Shown here piece by piece: positions 1-8,956 of a DNA stretch of 64,000 bases (position 1 is the first letter of the stretch; each line of letters begins with the position of its first letter). The notes beneath the pieces were generated by a model. That model saw only the letters and a list, made by a program, of their open reading frames with translations, was not told where the DNA came from and made no database searches. The stretch covers positions 5,106,201 to 5,170,200 of the forward strand of contig NC_134051.1 in the NCBI RefSeq assembly GCF_965140245.1, written 5' to 3'. Both the position numbers and the translations under genes were made by a program. This DNA comes from Athene noctua. Lineage: Eukaryota; Chordata; Aves; Strigiformes; Strigidae.

Positions 1-754
1 CTCCAGAGCTACTAAGATGCTAAAGACCTGCTTCTGCCTAGGACAAAGAGTTCCTCTCTGGCACAGGTAGTTCACAACATCTACCTTGAAGAAAAAGGAC
101 AACCAACTCCAACCAGCTCTGCTGACAGGTACCAGCCTCGTGGCACGAGCAAACTCTCCTTCCAGCTCCACCAACGTGGGAGCCCCAACATCACCCAACA
201 GCATCCCAGCCGCAGGGTCCCCATCCCACCATCGAAGCAAGAGCTGAAAACAAGATGCTCTTCCCATTTCACGTCTCACTAGTCCCCTCGAACTTTGCAT
301 ACGCAAACACGTACCCTCACACCCAAAATTAAGCAGTATTTTGGTAAAAGGCAGGCAGGGCTCCTCAGTGCATTTGCCGCACCCCTGCCACACCAGGATG
401 GGGTCTGGGCCTGGGAGCTGGGGCAAAGCACCTGCAGCCCCCGTCCTGCAAACAAAAAATCACCACCGAGCACTTAAGATGGTCCCGGGCCTCCTCTCCC
501 ACCACAGTGGGACCCCACGGGAGGGCGAACGCCCACCCCTGAGGCGCCCGGGGGCTCCCCCCTTCCCCGTGTCAGGGGTCCCGCCTGCCCACCGGAGGCT
601 TTGCGGCGGGGAAGGCCATGAGGGACGGGGCAACCCCAGGACTTCCCGGGTTTCCTGCTTGGCGACGAGCCCGGCCGCCCCCCACAGCCCCGGGGTTCCT
701 CCGGGACCCGCTCCCCGGGCAGCGGAAAGAAAGAGGCGCGGGGCAGAGACTCAC
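1..754 (-). other. LMF1: LMF1 intron 1 (5' part, continues beyond window)
   Basis: This sequence follows the GTGAGT donor of LMF1 exon 1 on the minus strand. Both strands were read for the next LMF1 exon and none was found, so the whole stretch is treated as intron. Bases 480-754 are still in the CpG island; bases 1-470 are ordinary mixed sequence with no recognised feature. Confidence 0.75.
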
Positions 755-1260
755 AGTAAAGCAGGGCTATGGATCGCAGCAGCACGATGCGGGTCAGCCA
801 GAAGGTACCCGGCAGAGGCGGCGGCTCGGCCCCGCCGCCCGCCGGCCCCGCCACAACCCGCTCCGGGGCCGCGGGGGCACCGTGCCCCGCCGCCGCCCGC
901 CTCTGCCTCAGCGCCGCGCTGGGCGCCGCCATGTCGGGGCCCGCAGCGAGCATGCGTGCGGCCGGCCCGCCCCCCGCCGCGCCGGGCCCTCAGGGCGGCG
1001 GCGGGAAAGGCCGCGCTGGGGCGGCGCTGCCCGCGGGCGGCCGCCGTGTCACCGGCGGCGGCGTTCGTGTGGGAAAACGGCGTTCGTACGGCCCCGGCCG
1101 CAGGGAGCGACCTGTGAAAAACGGCGAGAAAGTGAAAATAAATAAATAAATACATGGGAAGAGAAGGAAGGAGTTGGCTGCAAAACCCTTCGTCCGCCTC
1201 CCCCCCGAGGGAGGCCGCGGGCAGGGTCTGGCTGCAGCCCCTTCACCTTAACCCGCCGCA
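480..1260. promoter_or_regulatory. LMF1: CpG island / LMF1 promoter region
   Basis: Very GC- and CpG-rich sequence spans LMF1 exon 1 and its upstream flank; CpG is densest from about 800 to 1100. LMF1 transcription should start on the minus strand somewhere between about 954 and 1100. No TATA box is evident, which fits a housekeeping-type CpG promoter. The start codon sits in GCACGCATGCTC (minus strand), which resembles an NRF1 site but is not perfect. A short AAAT tetranucleotide run lies at about 1136-1151. Confidence 0.7.
755..953 (-). CDS. LMF1: LMF1 coding exon 1 (partial gene; lipase maturation factor 1 N-terminus)
   Basis: The minus-strand frame starts with ATG at 953-951 and encodes an N-terminus reading MLAAGPDMAAPSAAL, followed by an Ala/Gly/Pro-rich stretch and then GTFWLTRIVLLRSIALLY. 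The TFWLTRIVLL segment at the start of the first membrane span matches vertebrate LMF1 as I recall it. The human protein also has seven residues before a second MAAP methionine, which supports 953 rather than 932 as the start. The exon ends at 755 in a split codon, followed by a consensus GTGAGT donor at 754-749. LMF1 is a multi-pass ER membrane protein needed for folding and maturation of lipoprotein, hepatic and endothelial lipases. Only about 66 codons are present; the remaining exons lie beyond base 1. Identity rests on a short motif plus orientation relative to SOX8. Confidence 0.88.
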
Positions 1261-1273
1261 CCAGGGCTCCGTC

Positions 1274-1303
1274 CCTGAGGAATATGAAGTTAAATTCCTC
1301 AGG
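1274..1303. repeat. Perfect 10-bp inverted repeat with 10-bp spacer
   Basis: CCTGAGGAAT at 1274-1283 is matched by its exact reverse complement at 1294-1303 with a 10-base spacer. Each arm contains a GGAAT core like that bound by TEAD factors. It sits just upstream of the LMF1 CpG island. Function is unknown. Confidence 0.8.
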
Positions 1304-1396
1304 CTTTCAACATTTGCCACCGCTATGATTTCTATTTCATCTGGCCGTCAAGCACTTGACTCTGCGTTGAGTTCATAAATACTGGTTTTTAGCCAA

Positions 1397-1415
1397 GCCG
1401 CTTTAATAAAGCGGC
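1397..1415. repeat. Perfect 8-bp inverted repeat enclosing AATAAA
   Basis: GCCGCTTT at 1397-1404 and AAAGCGGC at 1408-1415 flank a 3-base AAT spacer, so AATAAA overlaps the loop and right arm. The surrounding 1290-1510 stretch keeps several CpGs in otherwise AT-rich sequence, unlike neutral spacer. Confidence 0.75.
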
Positions 1416-3599
1416 CTCAGCGGTCATGGATGTGTTTAGACGTGCGTCGTGTATGCAGCTTAAGTAAATACCGCTGCACTAAACCGTTCGATGGTCTCTG
1501 AGAAAGTATCTGTTATCAGGTGTAACATTATTCAATGCTTTTCAGACTGTAAAGCGGTCCCTTCTAAATGCCTCTTTTGTTTTTCCAGTTTCCCATCACT
1601 GCTGCTTGCATTGTTCTCCTTAGAAAAAAAACCTACATAATGGTGCATTGTATAGGGAAAGAAAAATAAGCTATTTGTTAAAGGCCTCTGGTATACTGCA
1701 GTTTTGCTCTCCCTTTGGATTAGCCACAAGGTTTGGCTAGATAAATTTAAATAGATGTAAGCTAATGGTTTCCTTTGTGGGGTCTTTATGAAACTTTTAC
1801 AGCAAATTCCACATTAAATGGAAATGTCTGTAAAACAAACTGGATAATTGAGGAAATTACTGAGGAAAAGCAGAGGGTTTAGGCTAAAGATTTAGCAAAA
1901 AAAAAGGAATAATTGGAGCTGGGAAGGGAACACTGAACTGGGTCGGTTTTCATTGCTGAGGATCGCTCAGAAATCTGCCAGATGCGCAGGTTGAGACGGT
2001 AGCAGGAACGAATACTGACCTGAGCTCCGGGGACATCGTGTGTCAACAGCACCTTGCAACAATACGAGCTGCAAAGTTTTAAACCTATTAAATGGCAAAA
2101 AAATGTTGTTACTCTAAAGGACCGATCCAACTCTCATAAAAGGCAATGGAAGCCTTTCCTTTAGCTTTACGGGAAGATGGATCAAGCTATAAAGGAAAAA
2201 GTGCAATAAAATGGTAGATGAGAACATCAAATGACCTCCTCTCTGTTCTGCAGTTCCTGCTGGTGCACAGCTTTGTGTGGACCATCTTCTGTGTCGGATT
2301 TTCTGCTCACTTCTCTATTTACTGTCAGCTTGTATTTTTATGTGGCGATTTTGCCTCATGTTCCCCCTTTTCAAAGTAAGGTACCCGAAACGAAAAACAG
2401 TGTAAAAACCAAGCAAGTAACGCAGACAAGATATTTAAGAGCAAAGCTCTGAGCCTTAAAGTCTCAAAGGGAAAGCGATTCATAAATGTCAGGCCGGCAG
2501 GCAGGCGCTGAGGCATCATTGATGCTGATCTTCATTCAACAAAATGCGCGCCGCCACATCCCCCCGCCCGACCCTATTTTGCTGTGTTCCAAACAGCTGC
2601 AAAAGTGACAGAGAAACAAGCATTTACTGTCACAGCACCCAGCAGCTGTCCCCACCAGCACCTCAACCCTGCTGTCCCTGGCACCCTAAATTACTCTGTG
2701 TTCATTCAGGTCTAGTCTTTCGCCCCTCTGGCTGCCAGGAATTGGGTTTAAATGAAACAGAGAAAGTGAATGTGTGCAGAAATAACTATTTTGTAAAGCA
2801 GCATTAACATTTGGGGACTCTTCTAAAGAAAACATACATTCAATTATGTATAATGCAGTTATAGACAATCCCGCTGAGCATTCAGCTGTGTTTGCTAAAC
2901 AAGGGATGGGAATCTTGCAAAGAATTTGGGAGCTTCCTTCTACTAGTTAAGATTTTTCCAGCGGTAATATATTTTCCATTAAAATCCCTGATCTTTCCCT
3001 GTGGAAATCTGATCTTTAACTCCAAGGTAAGCAGGATTAAGACTGAAAAGGATTTTCAGAGGAAGAATTACCTTTTTTTCCTCCTGTATTTGTACAGCAT
3101 CTGTAATGAGGTGCTGATTCAGAAGAGGGATTCCTAAGTGGTATCACAGGACAAACAATTAGTAATCACAGTGATCATAATTAAAAGAATTATGGTTCTC
3201 CATCATTTTGAAGAGACGCCGTCCAGCCTGTGCCGTGCAGGAGGAAAGAAGAGATCTTTTGCCATCATCTCACCTGACCTTTAACATGTAACATACATGT
3301 GGGGAGTTGATCCCACAAAAGCAAATTTTATTTTGTTGCTGGCATCGTAGAATATTTGAACAGAAACAACACAATGACATATCTTTTCCGTTCCACTGGT
3401 TTTGGTCTTTAGGCATGCATGTTTTCTGGGACCGAAAGAGGAGGCCGTCCCTTTCGGGTCTGTAATTGCTTTCACCTCCGGGTCCTTGGCTGCCAGCACC
3501 ACAGTGTGCAACTTCAGGCTGGGAAAGCTGCAAGATAAAAAGGCAGAACAAGCCACGAGTTAACTTTTTCCACTGGGATATTAAAGAATTAATACTCAT

Positions 3600-3621
3600 A
3601 AAAGCACTTGTTAGTGCTTTT
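3600..3621. repeat. Perfect 9-bp hairpin followed by T tract
   Basis: AAAAGCACT at 3600-3608, a TGTT loop, and AGTGCTTTT at 3613-3621 form a perfect 9-bp stem. More T residues follow at once. In a eukaryote this could be a chance hairpin, or a stem ending at a Pol III-type T run. No A/B box promoter was recognised upstream. Confidence 0.7.
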
Positions 3622-4111
3622 TTATTTTATTTCAGCAGAACTTCCACACCAGGCCCAAAGTAACATGTAAAGATTTTCATGAAGCCCTCCCTGCCTTTGA
3701 TGCACACTGAAGTCAAAGCTTTCTAAAAATAAAAGTCGTTTTTCTCTGATTTCTGCTACCGTGATGAAACTGAGAAAAGGGCTTAGGAATCCCATGCACT
3801 CTGCTTGCATTTCAAACAGGAGAGAGGTCAGTGAAGTCCTGCCCGGTGCAGGTGTGCAGAGTTTCTTGCATCAACGCCAGGTAAAATGTTCATGGGTTGG
3901 AAAAGAGCTGCAGGGGGACATGTTCCTCCATTGTTCGCCCTGCAGCTGCCAAACTATTTCTGTCCAGAAAAAGGAGGGATGCCAGAGGTAAGCACCCCAT
4001 TAACACAGTAAAAACTAATATTAAACTATTATTTAAGCCTCTTGCTTTTCCCCCAGTTCTCAGCAGACTGCAGCAGCTGTGCAAGGGGTGCAAGTTTTCA
4101 TCCACGCACAG

Positions 4112-4319
4112 TGGTGGGAGCCTTGAGCCCCCCAGCTCTTCACAGTCCATGGCAGCACCTCTAATGACGGTCTTTGGATGAGGCTGTGCAATAAAAACTT
4201 GTGCTTGCTGTGGTGGGAGCACACAGTGACCTTCGTGACAGCACACAGTCATTTTTCACTCCTGCTGTGCAGGTGAAAACAAGAATTTCGAGAGCACAGC
4301 TAAGCACAGTGGTGGGAGC
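4112..4319. repeat. TGGTGGGAGC motif, three copies at exact 99-bp spacing
   Basis: TGGTGGGAGC occurs at 4112-4121, 4211-4220 and 4310-4319. The outer copies extend to a 16-base identity, GCACAGTGGTGGGAGC. The sequence between copies aligns poorly, so this is either a very decayed 99-bp tandem repeat or regularly spaced sites. Confidence 0.55.
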
Positions 4320-6589
4320 TGTGGAAATGCCGAGGACTAAATACCCCAAGTGTCAATTAAAATTTGCAAAAAGGTTTCTGTCCCTTTTACTCCTGAATTG
4401 TTCAGAGCAGCAAGGCTTATTTCATGTGAACAGAAGACAAATTCTGGACCTAAACTGATCTACAAGCAGCTGAGCCATATAAATTTAGCCTTTAAATTGC
4501 AGAAGCAGGCACCAGTTGTGTGCTGGAGCCTTCACGAGCACACAGTGTAAGATTGGACCCATCACCACAGTTCATCTTGAGAGCAAAGCTTTTCGGCTCT
4601 TCTCTGCTACTTTCATTGAAATTAGTTAAAAGTTATCACAGGTCATTTTTATATTTTTTTTTCATTTAGCAGGAGCTTTCCTGAAAAGGATTAAACAGTC
4701 TCTGAGCTCCCACTGAACTGCTGTATCCTCTGGGCAGAGCATTAATCCTGCAGCCGTCAGAGGTTTATTTTAACACGACGCATAGGTTACTCTTATCTGA
4801 TTAGGGGTTGTTTTCTCTTCCACTGTAAGGCTCGTTCTATTTGCTCTTTGAAATTCCCATGTAAAATCTGCTTGCAGTTCAAAGGTAGCCAATTTTTGAA
4901 AAATGATAACTTTACTGCTTGACCAGATTAAGCGATAGAGCCCACCTTTGGGCTGGGCCTCCGTCCAGCCAGGGAAGAAGTGAAGCAATTGCAGAGCACA
5001 TCCCATCATGTGCAGCGGTTCCCGCATGCTCTCATGCTCTGAAAATGCCTTCCCTGTCTTCTACTCGAAATTTCTCCTCCCTGACATCAGTGGGGCTCTG
5101 ACACCAATGCACATGCACACTTATTCCTGTGTATCAAATAGGTCTGGCAGAGAGGAACTGGGATGGGAGGTCCAGCCACCTCCATCCCATGGGGATTCTG
5201 AGGGTTCCCAGGTGACAAGTGACAAGTGTGATGGAGCCAAGCACACAGACCTTGTATTTAGTGTCTGATCCCCAGCAACGCTGGGGTGAGCTGGCCAGGA
5301 GCTTTATTGGAGACCATGCCAGACTTTAAAGAGAATGAAGCAATATTATCAATATTGACAGGCAGCTGGAGGACCTCTGCAGTGCCCGCTCTGTCAGGAA
5401 TAGCTGGCTCTGTTTCACCAAATCCTCTCTAAACATACCCTACTTGGGTGTACTCTTCAAGGCTCTTGGGCAACAGGAATCTCAGTTCTTCCCTCCCAGA
5501 TCTGCACCCTTTTCCCAGAAATTCCTATGTCAGGACCTGCCCTGCAGTAGGCTGGGTCTAGATGACACATCGTGTGGGATCACTGCAAGACCTGCCCTGC
5601 ATCTCCAGCATTTGCCCAACCCGGTGCAAACACCACTGGTACTTTGTCATACAAAATTTAAACATGGGGCCCCCTAGGATGGATGATGTCACTTGAACCC
5701 GCTTGTTGTCCCAGCGTAATCTCATTCCGTTTCATGGATGAGTGAACTCAGGAAATGGGAGCTACTGACTTTTCCCAGGTGCTTCAGCTCCCTCCTCTCC
5801 CTGAGTTGTCTCCGCTTCTCGGCCGGGTGTGCGAGGCAGGGCAGCGCTGCTCCCTCCGCCAATGCTCAGAGACATGGGATGGTTTGTGCAAGATCACCAA
5901 ACCAGATGTGAAGCAGGACACGTACCCTGCTCTGGTTCCAGGCACTACCTCTTCCCCATGCCCATCTCTGGAGTTAGAGGAAGCAGCTACCAAAAGTTGT
6001 CCTCCTCCTCCTCTACCTGCACTGGACAAAGAGGAATTCAAGCGTGTGGGCTGGGAAATGCAACTCCCTGCCTCAGGCAGAGCGGGGGAGCTGTGGAAGG
6101 CAGCAGAATGCAAGGGGGAAGAAAACCAATGTCTCCAATTCCTGCTGTCCTTGGGGGCTTCTTTCGCAGAAGACTTGACTTGCAGTTGAAGGCAGGGATC
6201 AGAAAATAGAGGCTCTTGGTTTTGTTCCTACCTCCGTGCGCTTGCCCCAAAGCTCTGAGCATCCCACAAAACCCTTCCCAGCCTCAGCCATGCAATCAGG
6301 TTTGAATCTTCCAAGGAAACTACTCCGCAGGAGAGGCTGTCTTTGAAAAAATGGACTAAAAATAGTGATTATTGCTTTGACTCAGCCACTTCTAAAATGG
6401 ATGAAATACAATTTACCTGACTCACAGAATTTCAGTAAGGTAAACTTATACTAAAGAGGTCTGAGAACCCAAAGAAACAGGCATTATAGAAATGTCTGTT
6501 AATTATATGTCACAAGAAGAAAAAAAAAAAGTTCTGCCAAGTGTGCAGCAGCACGGCAAAGCCATGGGTCTGAAGCCCAGGGAAACAGA

Positions 6590-7020
6590 AACCCTTCCTC
6601 AGTCTCATTAAGCTTTGGATTGGGCCCTGAAAGAGAAGTTCAATTAATCCTCCCTTGTAAGTTCAACATATATAATACGCCTTAAGCCTTAAAGTCAATA
6701 ATTTTTAAAATGGCACTTTGTAAAATTGTATTTAAAAAAACCCCAACAACCTTTGTCCAAAAGGTAACTCGCTTTGTGACTCTGCAAACTGAAAGCTGAA
6801 ATCTTGAGAAATTACTAACAAGGAAACGAGAGAATTCTTAAGTAAAATAAAATCCCACTTTGCACTTTAACGGAATATATTAATTTTCACTTAGAAGTCA
6901 TATGGACATTCAGGCACATTTAAATAGTGTTACATTTAAATTCAAAGTGTACACTTTATTTCAAGGTGATTATACATCTCAGTAATTAAACAAAATGCTC
7001 TCAAAAACACCATGTTCCTG
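6590..7020. promoter_or_regulatory. Candidate proximal regulatory element, AT-rich with SOX-type sites
   Basis: This AT-rich block lies 1.5-1.9 kb upstream of the SOX8 start codon. It carries three CTTTGT cores (reverse of ACAAAG, the SOX consensus) at 6716, 6751 and 6772, plus homeodomain-like AATTAA and TAATTA words. Composition and motif density resemble conserved noncoding elements, but conservation could not be tested. Confidence 0.35.
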
Positions 7021-7859
7021 CTACTTTTTAAATGCTGGAATTCTTGAAGCACTCGCACAATTTCTAGGGTTTTTTTCCTGTAAATCTTGTACTTGACCCT
7101 CTTTTTCCAGAGGGTAGCGGGGCTGGGGAGAAGCAGCAGCTAAAACTGGAATTTGGGGAGTTGCTTTTTGCCAGTCGCAATTAGAAGGCTGGATTCCGCG
7201 GATAATTAGAATCAAATGCTCCAAATAAATGCTGCAAAACCAGGGCTCGCTTCGAGAAGGGCAGATCTTTTGAAAAAGTGGATTATTTTTTAAAAAGCGG
7301 ACCCGCCCCCCCAAGACCCGAAGGCTCACCCCGAGGTGCCGCATCCTCCTCCGGAGCGGGCAAAGCCTCTGCCCTCCCGGGGAGATGCCCCGGGGCCGGG
7401 ACCGAGCCCGGAGGTGGGGAGGCTGTGGGGCTCGTTTCGGTTGTTTCCAGCAATTCGCCGTTTTCCTCCGTTATTTGCCCGTTGGAAGGAGCGGGGAGCG
7501 CACGGCGGCCCCGGGGCTCGGCTGCCGGCGGGCTGCACCGGCTGCGGGGGCACACGGGCAGCTCAGGCTCCGCTTGTAACCGGGAGGCCCCGGTGCTTCT
7601 GCCGCGTCCCGATCCCCCCGCCCCCCCTGAAACCCCCGCGGAAAAGAGACTTAAAGAAAGGAACGGGGGTACGAGCGTCCCGCCGCACCGGAGCCCCGGG
7701 AGGCGGTGGCTGCTGCTGCCACCCCATCCCGGTGCCGCTCCGCACCCCTTCACCGCGGCGGCCCCATCCCGGGGGGCTCGGGGAGGGGCTGAGCATCCCC
7801 CCACCGGTACCCCCCAAAATGGGGCGGCGGCGGGGGGGCGCCCCTCCGTGTATCGGGCG

Positions 7860-7891
7860 TATAAAACACATCCCATATAAAACACCTCCCC
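7860..7891 (+). promoter_or_regulatory. Tandem TATA boxes in a 16-bp direct repeat
   Basis: TATAAAAC occurs at 7860-7867 and 7876-7883, each inside a near-identical 16-base unit. These are good TATA boxes inside a CpG island, about 640 bp upstream of the SOX8 ATG. They could drive an alternative upstream SOX8 start near 7890-7915. No transcript evidence is available. Confidence 0.4.
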
Positions 7892-8064
7892 ACCAGCACG
7901 GGGAGGGGTCCCCCCTAGTACCGCCATGCACTGAAACCCCGGGATGAAATAGTGGGGCGCCCCCCCATACCGAAAGGGCAGCCCCCCCCCCGGGCCGCGT
8001 CCCGCCGCCCCCCGGCACTTCTCGGTGGCGGCGGAACGGCGGGAGCGCGGGCAGAGCGGCCACG

Positions 8065-8180
8065 CCCTCTTATGTAAATGAGGGCGCCCTCTCCACCAAT
8101 GGGAAGCGGCGCCGGGGGCGGGGCCGCTTCCCCTCCCCTTAAAGTAACTTGTTGCCGGGGCCCGCGTCCCGCACTGGACG
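8065..8180 (+). promoter_or_regulatory. SOX8: SOX8 core promoter (octamer-like, CCAAT, GC box, TATA-like)
   Basis: In order, the sequence shows an octamer-like ATGTAAAT at 8072-8079, a CCAAT box at 8096-8100, a GC box within 8114-8125 (GGGGGCGGGGCC), and a TATA-like TTAAA at 8139-8143. This spacing predicts initiation near 8165-8180. The order and spacing are typical of a vertebrate CpG promoter. The exact start is inferred. Confidence 0.6.
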
Positions 8181-8513
8181 TGGAGCGCGGAGCGGCGCGG
8201 AGCGGGGCGCCGGCACGGCTGCAGGACTGCTTTTGGTTGTTTTATCTTTTTTCTTTGTTTTTTTTTTTTTTTTCCTTCCCCCCGGCTGATTTTTCTGCAT
8301 TTGTGTCTTTTGTTTTTTATTCTTCTAGATTTGATCTTTTAAAGTTTTTTTTGTTTTCGCTTTTTAATTTTTTTTTTTTTTTTTCGCTCTTCGGGCGCCC
8401 GCGGAGGGGTGCGCGCTCCCCGCCGCTCCGCCCGGGCACATCCTCACCCTTGGGGCGGCTTTGCCCCTCGTCCCCTTCCCTTCCCCCCCTTCCCCACCCC
8501 CTCACCCCCCCCA
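8175..8513 (+). other. SOX8: SOX8 5' leader (predicted 5'UTR)
   Basis: If transcription starts near 8175, the leader is about 340 nt and unusual. It has two long T runs (16 at 8258-8273 and 17 at 8368-8384) inside a T-rich stretch, then a GC-rich part, then a C-rich tract at about 8470-8513 right up to the ATG. An alternative is a start downstream of the T tracts (about 8390-8440), which would leave only the GC/C-rich part in the mRNA. Confidence 0.5.
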
Positions 8514-8956
8514 ATGCTCAACATGACCGAGGAGCACGACAAAGCGCTGGAGGCTCCGTGCAGCCCAGCGGGCACCACCAGCTCCATGTCCCACGTGGAC
8601 TCGGACTCCGACTCGCCTCTGTCCCCCGCCGGCTCTGAGGGGTTGGGCTGCGCCCCCGCGCCCGCTCCGCGCCCCCCCGGGGCCGCTCCTCTGGGCGCTA
8701 AGGTGGACGCGGCCGAGGTGGACGAGCGCTTCCCCGCCTGCATCCGCGACGCCGTCTCGCAGGTGCTGAAGGGCTACGACTGGAGCCTGGTGCCCATGCC
8801 CGTCCGCGGGAACGGATCCCTCAAGGCCAAGCCGCACGTCAAGCGGCCCATGAACGCCTTCATGGTGTGGGCGCAGGCTGCCCGCAGGAAACTGGCCGAC
8901 CAGTACCCGCATCTGCACAACGCCGAGCTCAGCAAGACCCTGGGCAAGCTCTGGCG
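8514..8956 (+). CDS. SOX8: SOX8 coding exon 1
   Basis: Encodes residues 1-147 and two bases of Arg148: the N-terminus, dimerisation motif and first half of the HMG box, ending KTLGKLW. The donor GTGAGT is at 8957-8962. The first ATG (8514) has C at -3 and C at +4, a weak initiation context. Met4 at 8523 has A at -3, so initiation at Met4 is possible. Confidence 0.96.

Larger units (their letters stand above)
1261..6589. other. LMF1-SOX8 intergenic spacer, no gene recognised
   Basis: This is mixed-composition sequence between the two divergent genes. Open frames (for example 5755-6189 plus, 144 codons) have no recognisable domains and compete with equally long frames on the other strand. Apart from the listed inverted repeats, the hairpin at 3600 and the spaced motif at 4112-4319, I see no repeats or transposons that I can name. 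Confidence 0.6.

Noticed and set aside
341..1117. 258-codon plus-strand frame antisense to LMF1 exon 1
   Set aside because: A GC-rich shadow of the CpG island and LMF1 exon. The antisense strand has the recognisable LMF1 N-terminus and a donor site.
7278..8063. Long open frames (up to 214 codons) on both strands upstream of SOX8
   Set aside because: They overlap each other on both strands in a CpG island where stop codons are rare by composition. Their Pro/Gly/Ala/Arg-rich translations show no domain.
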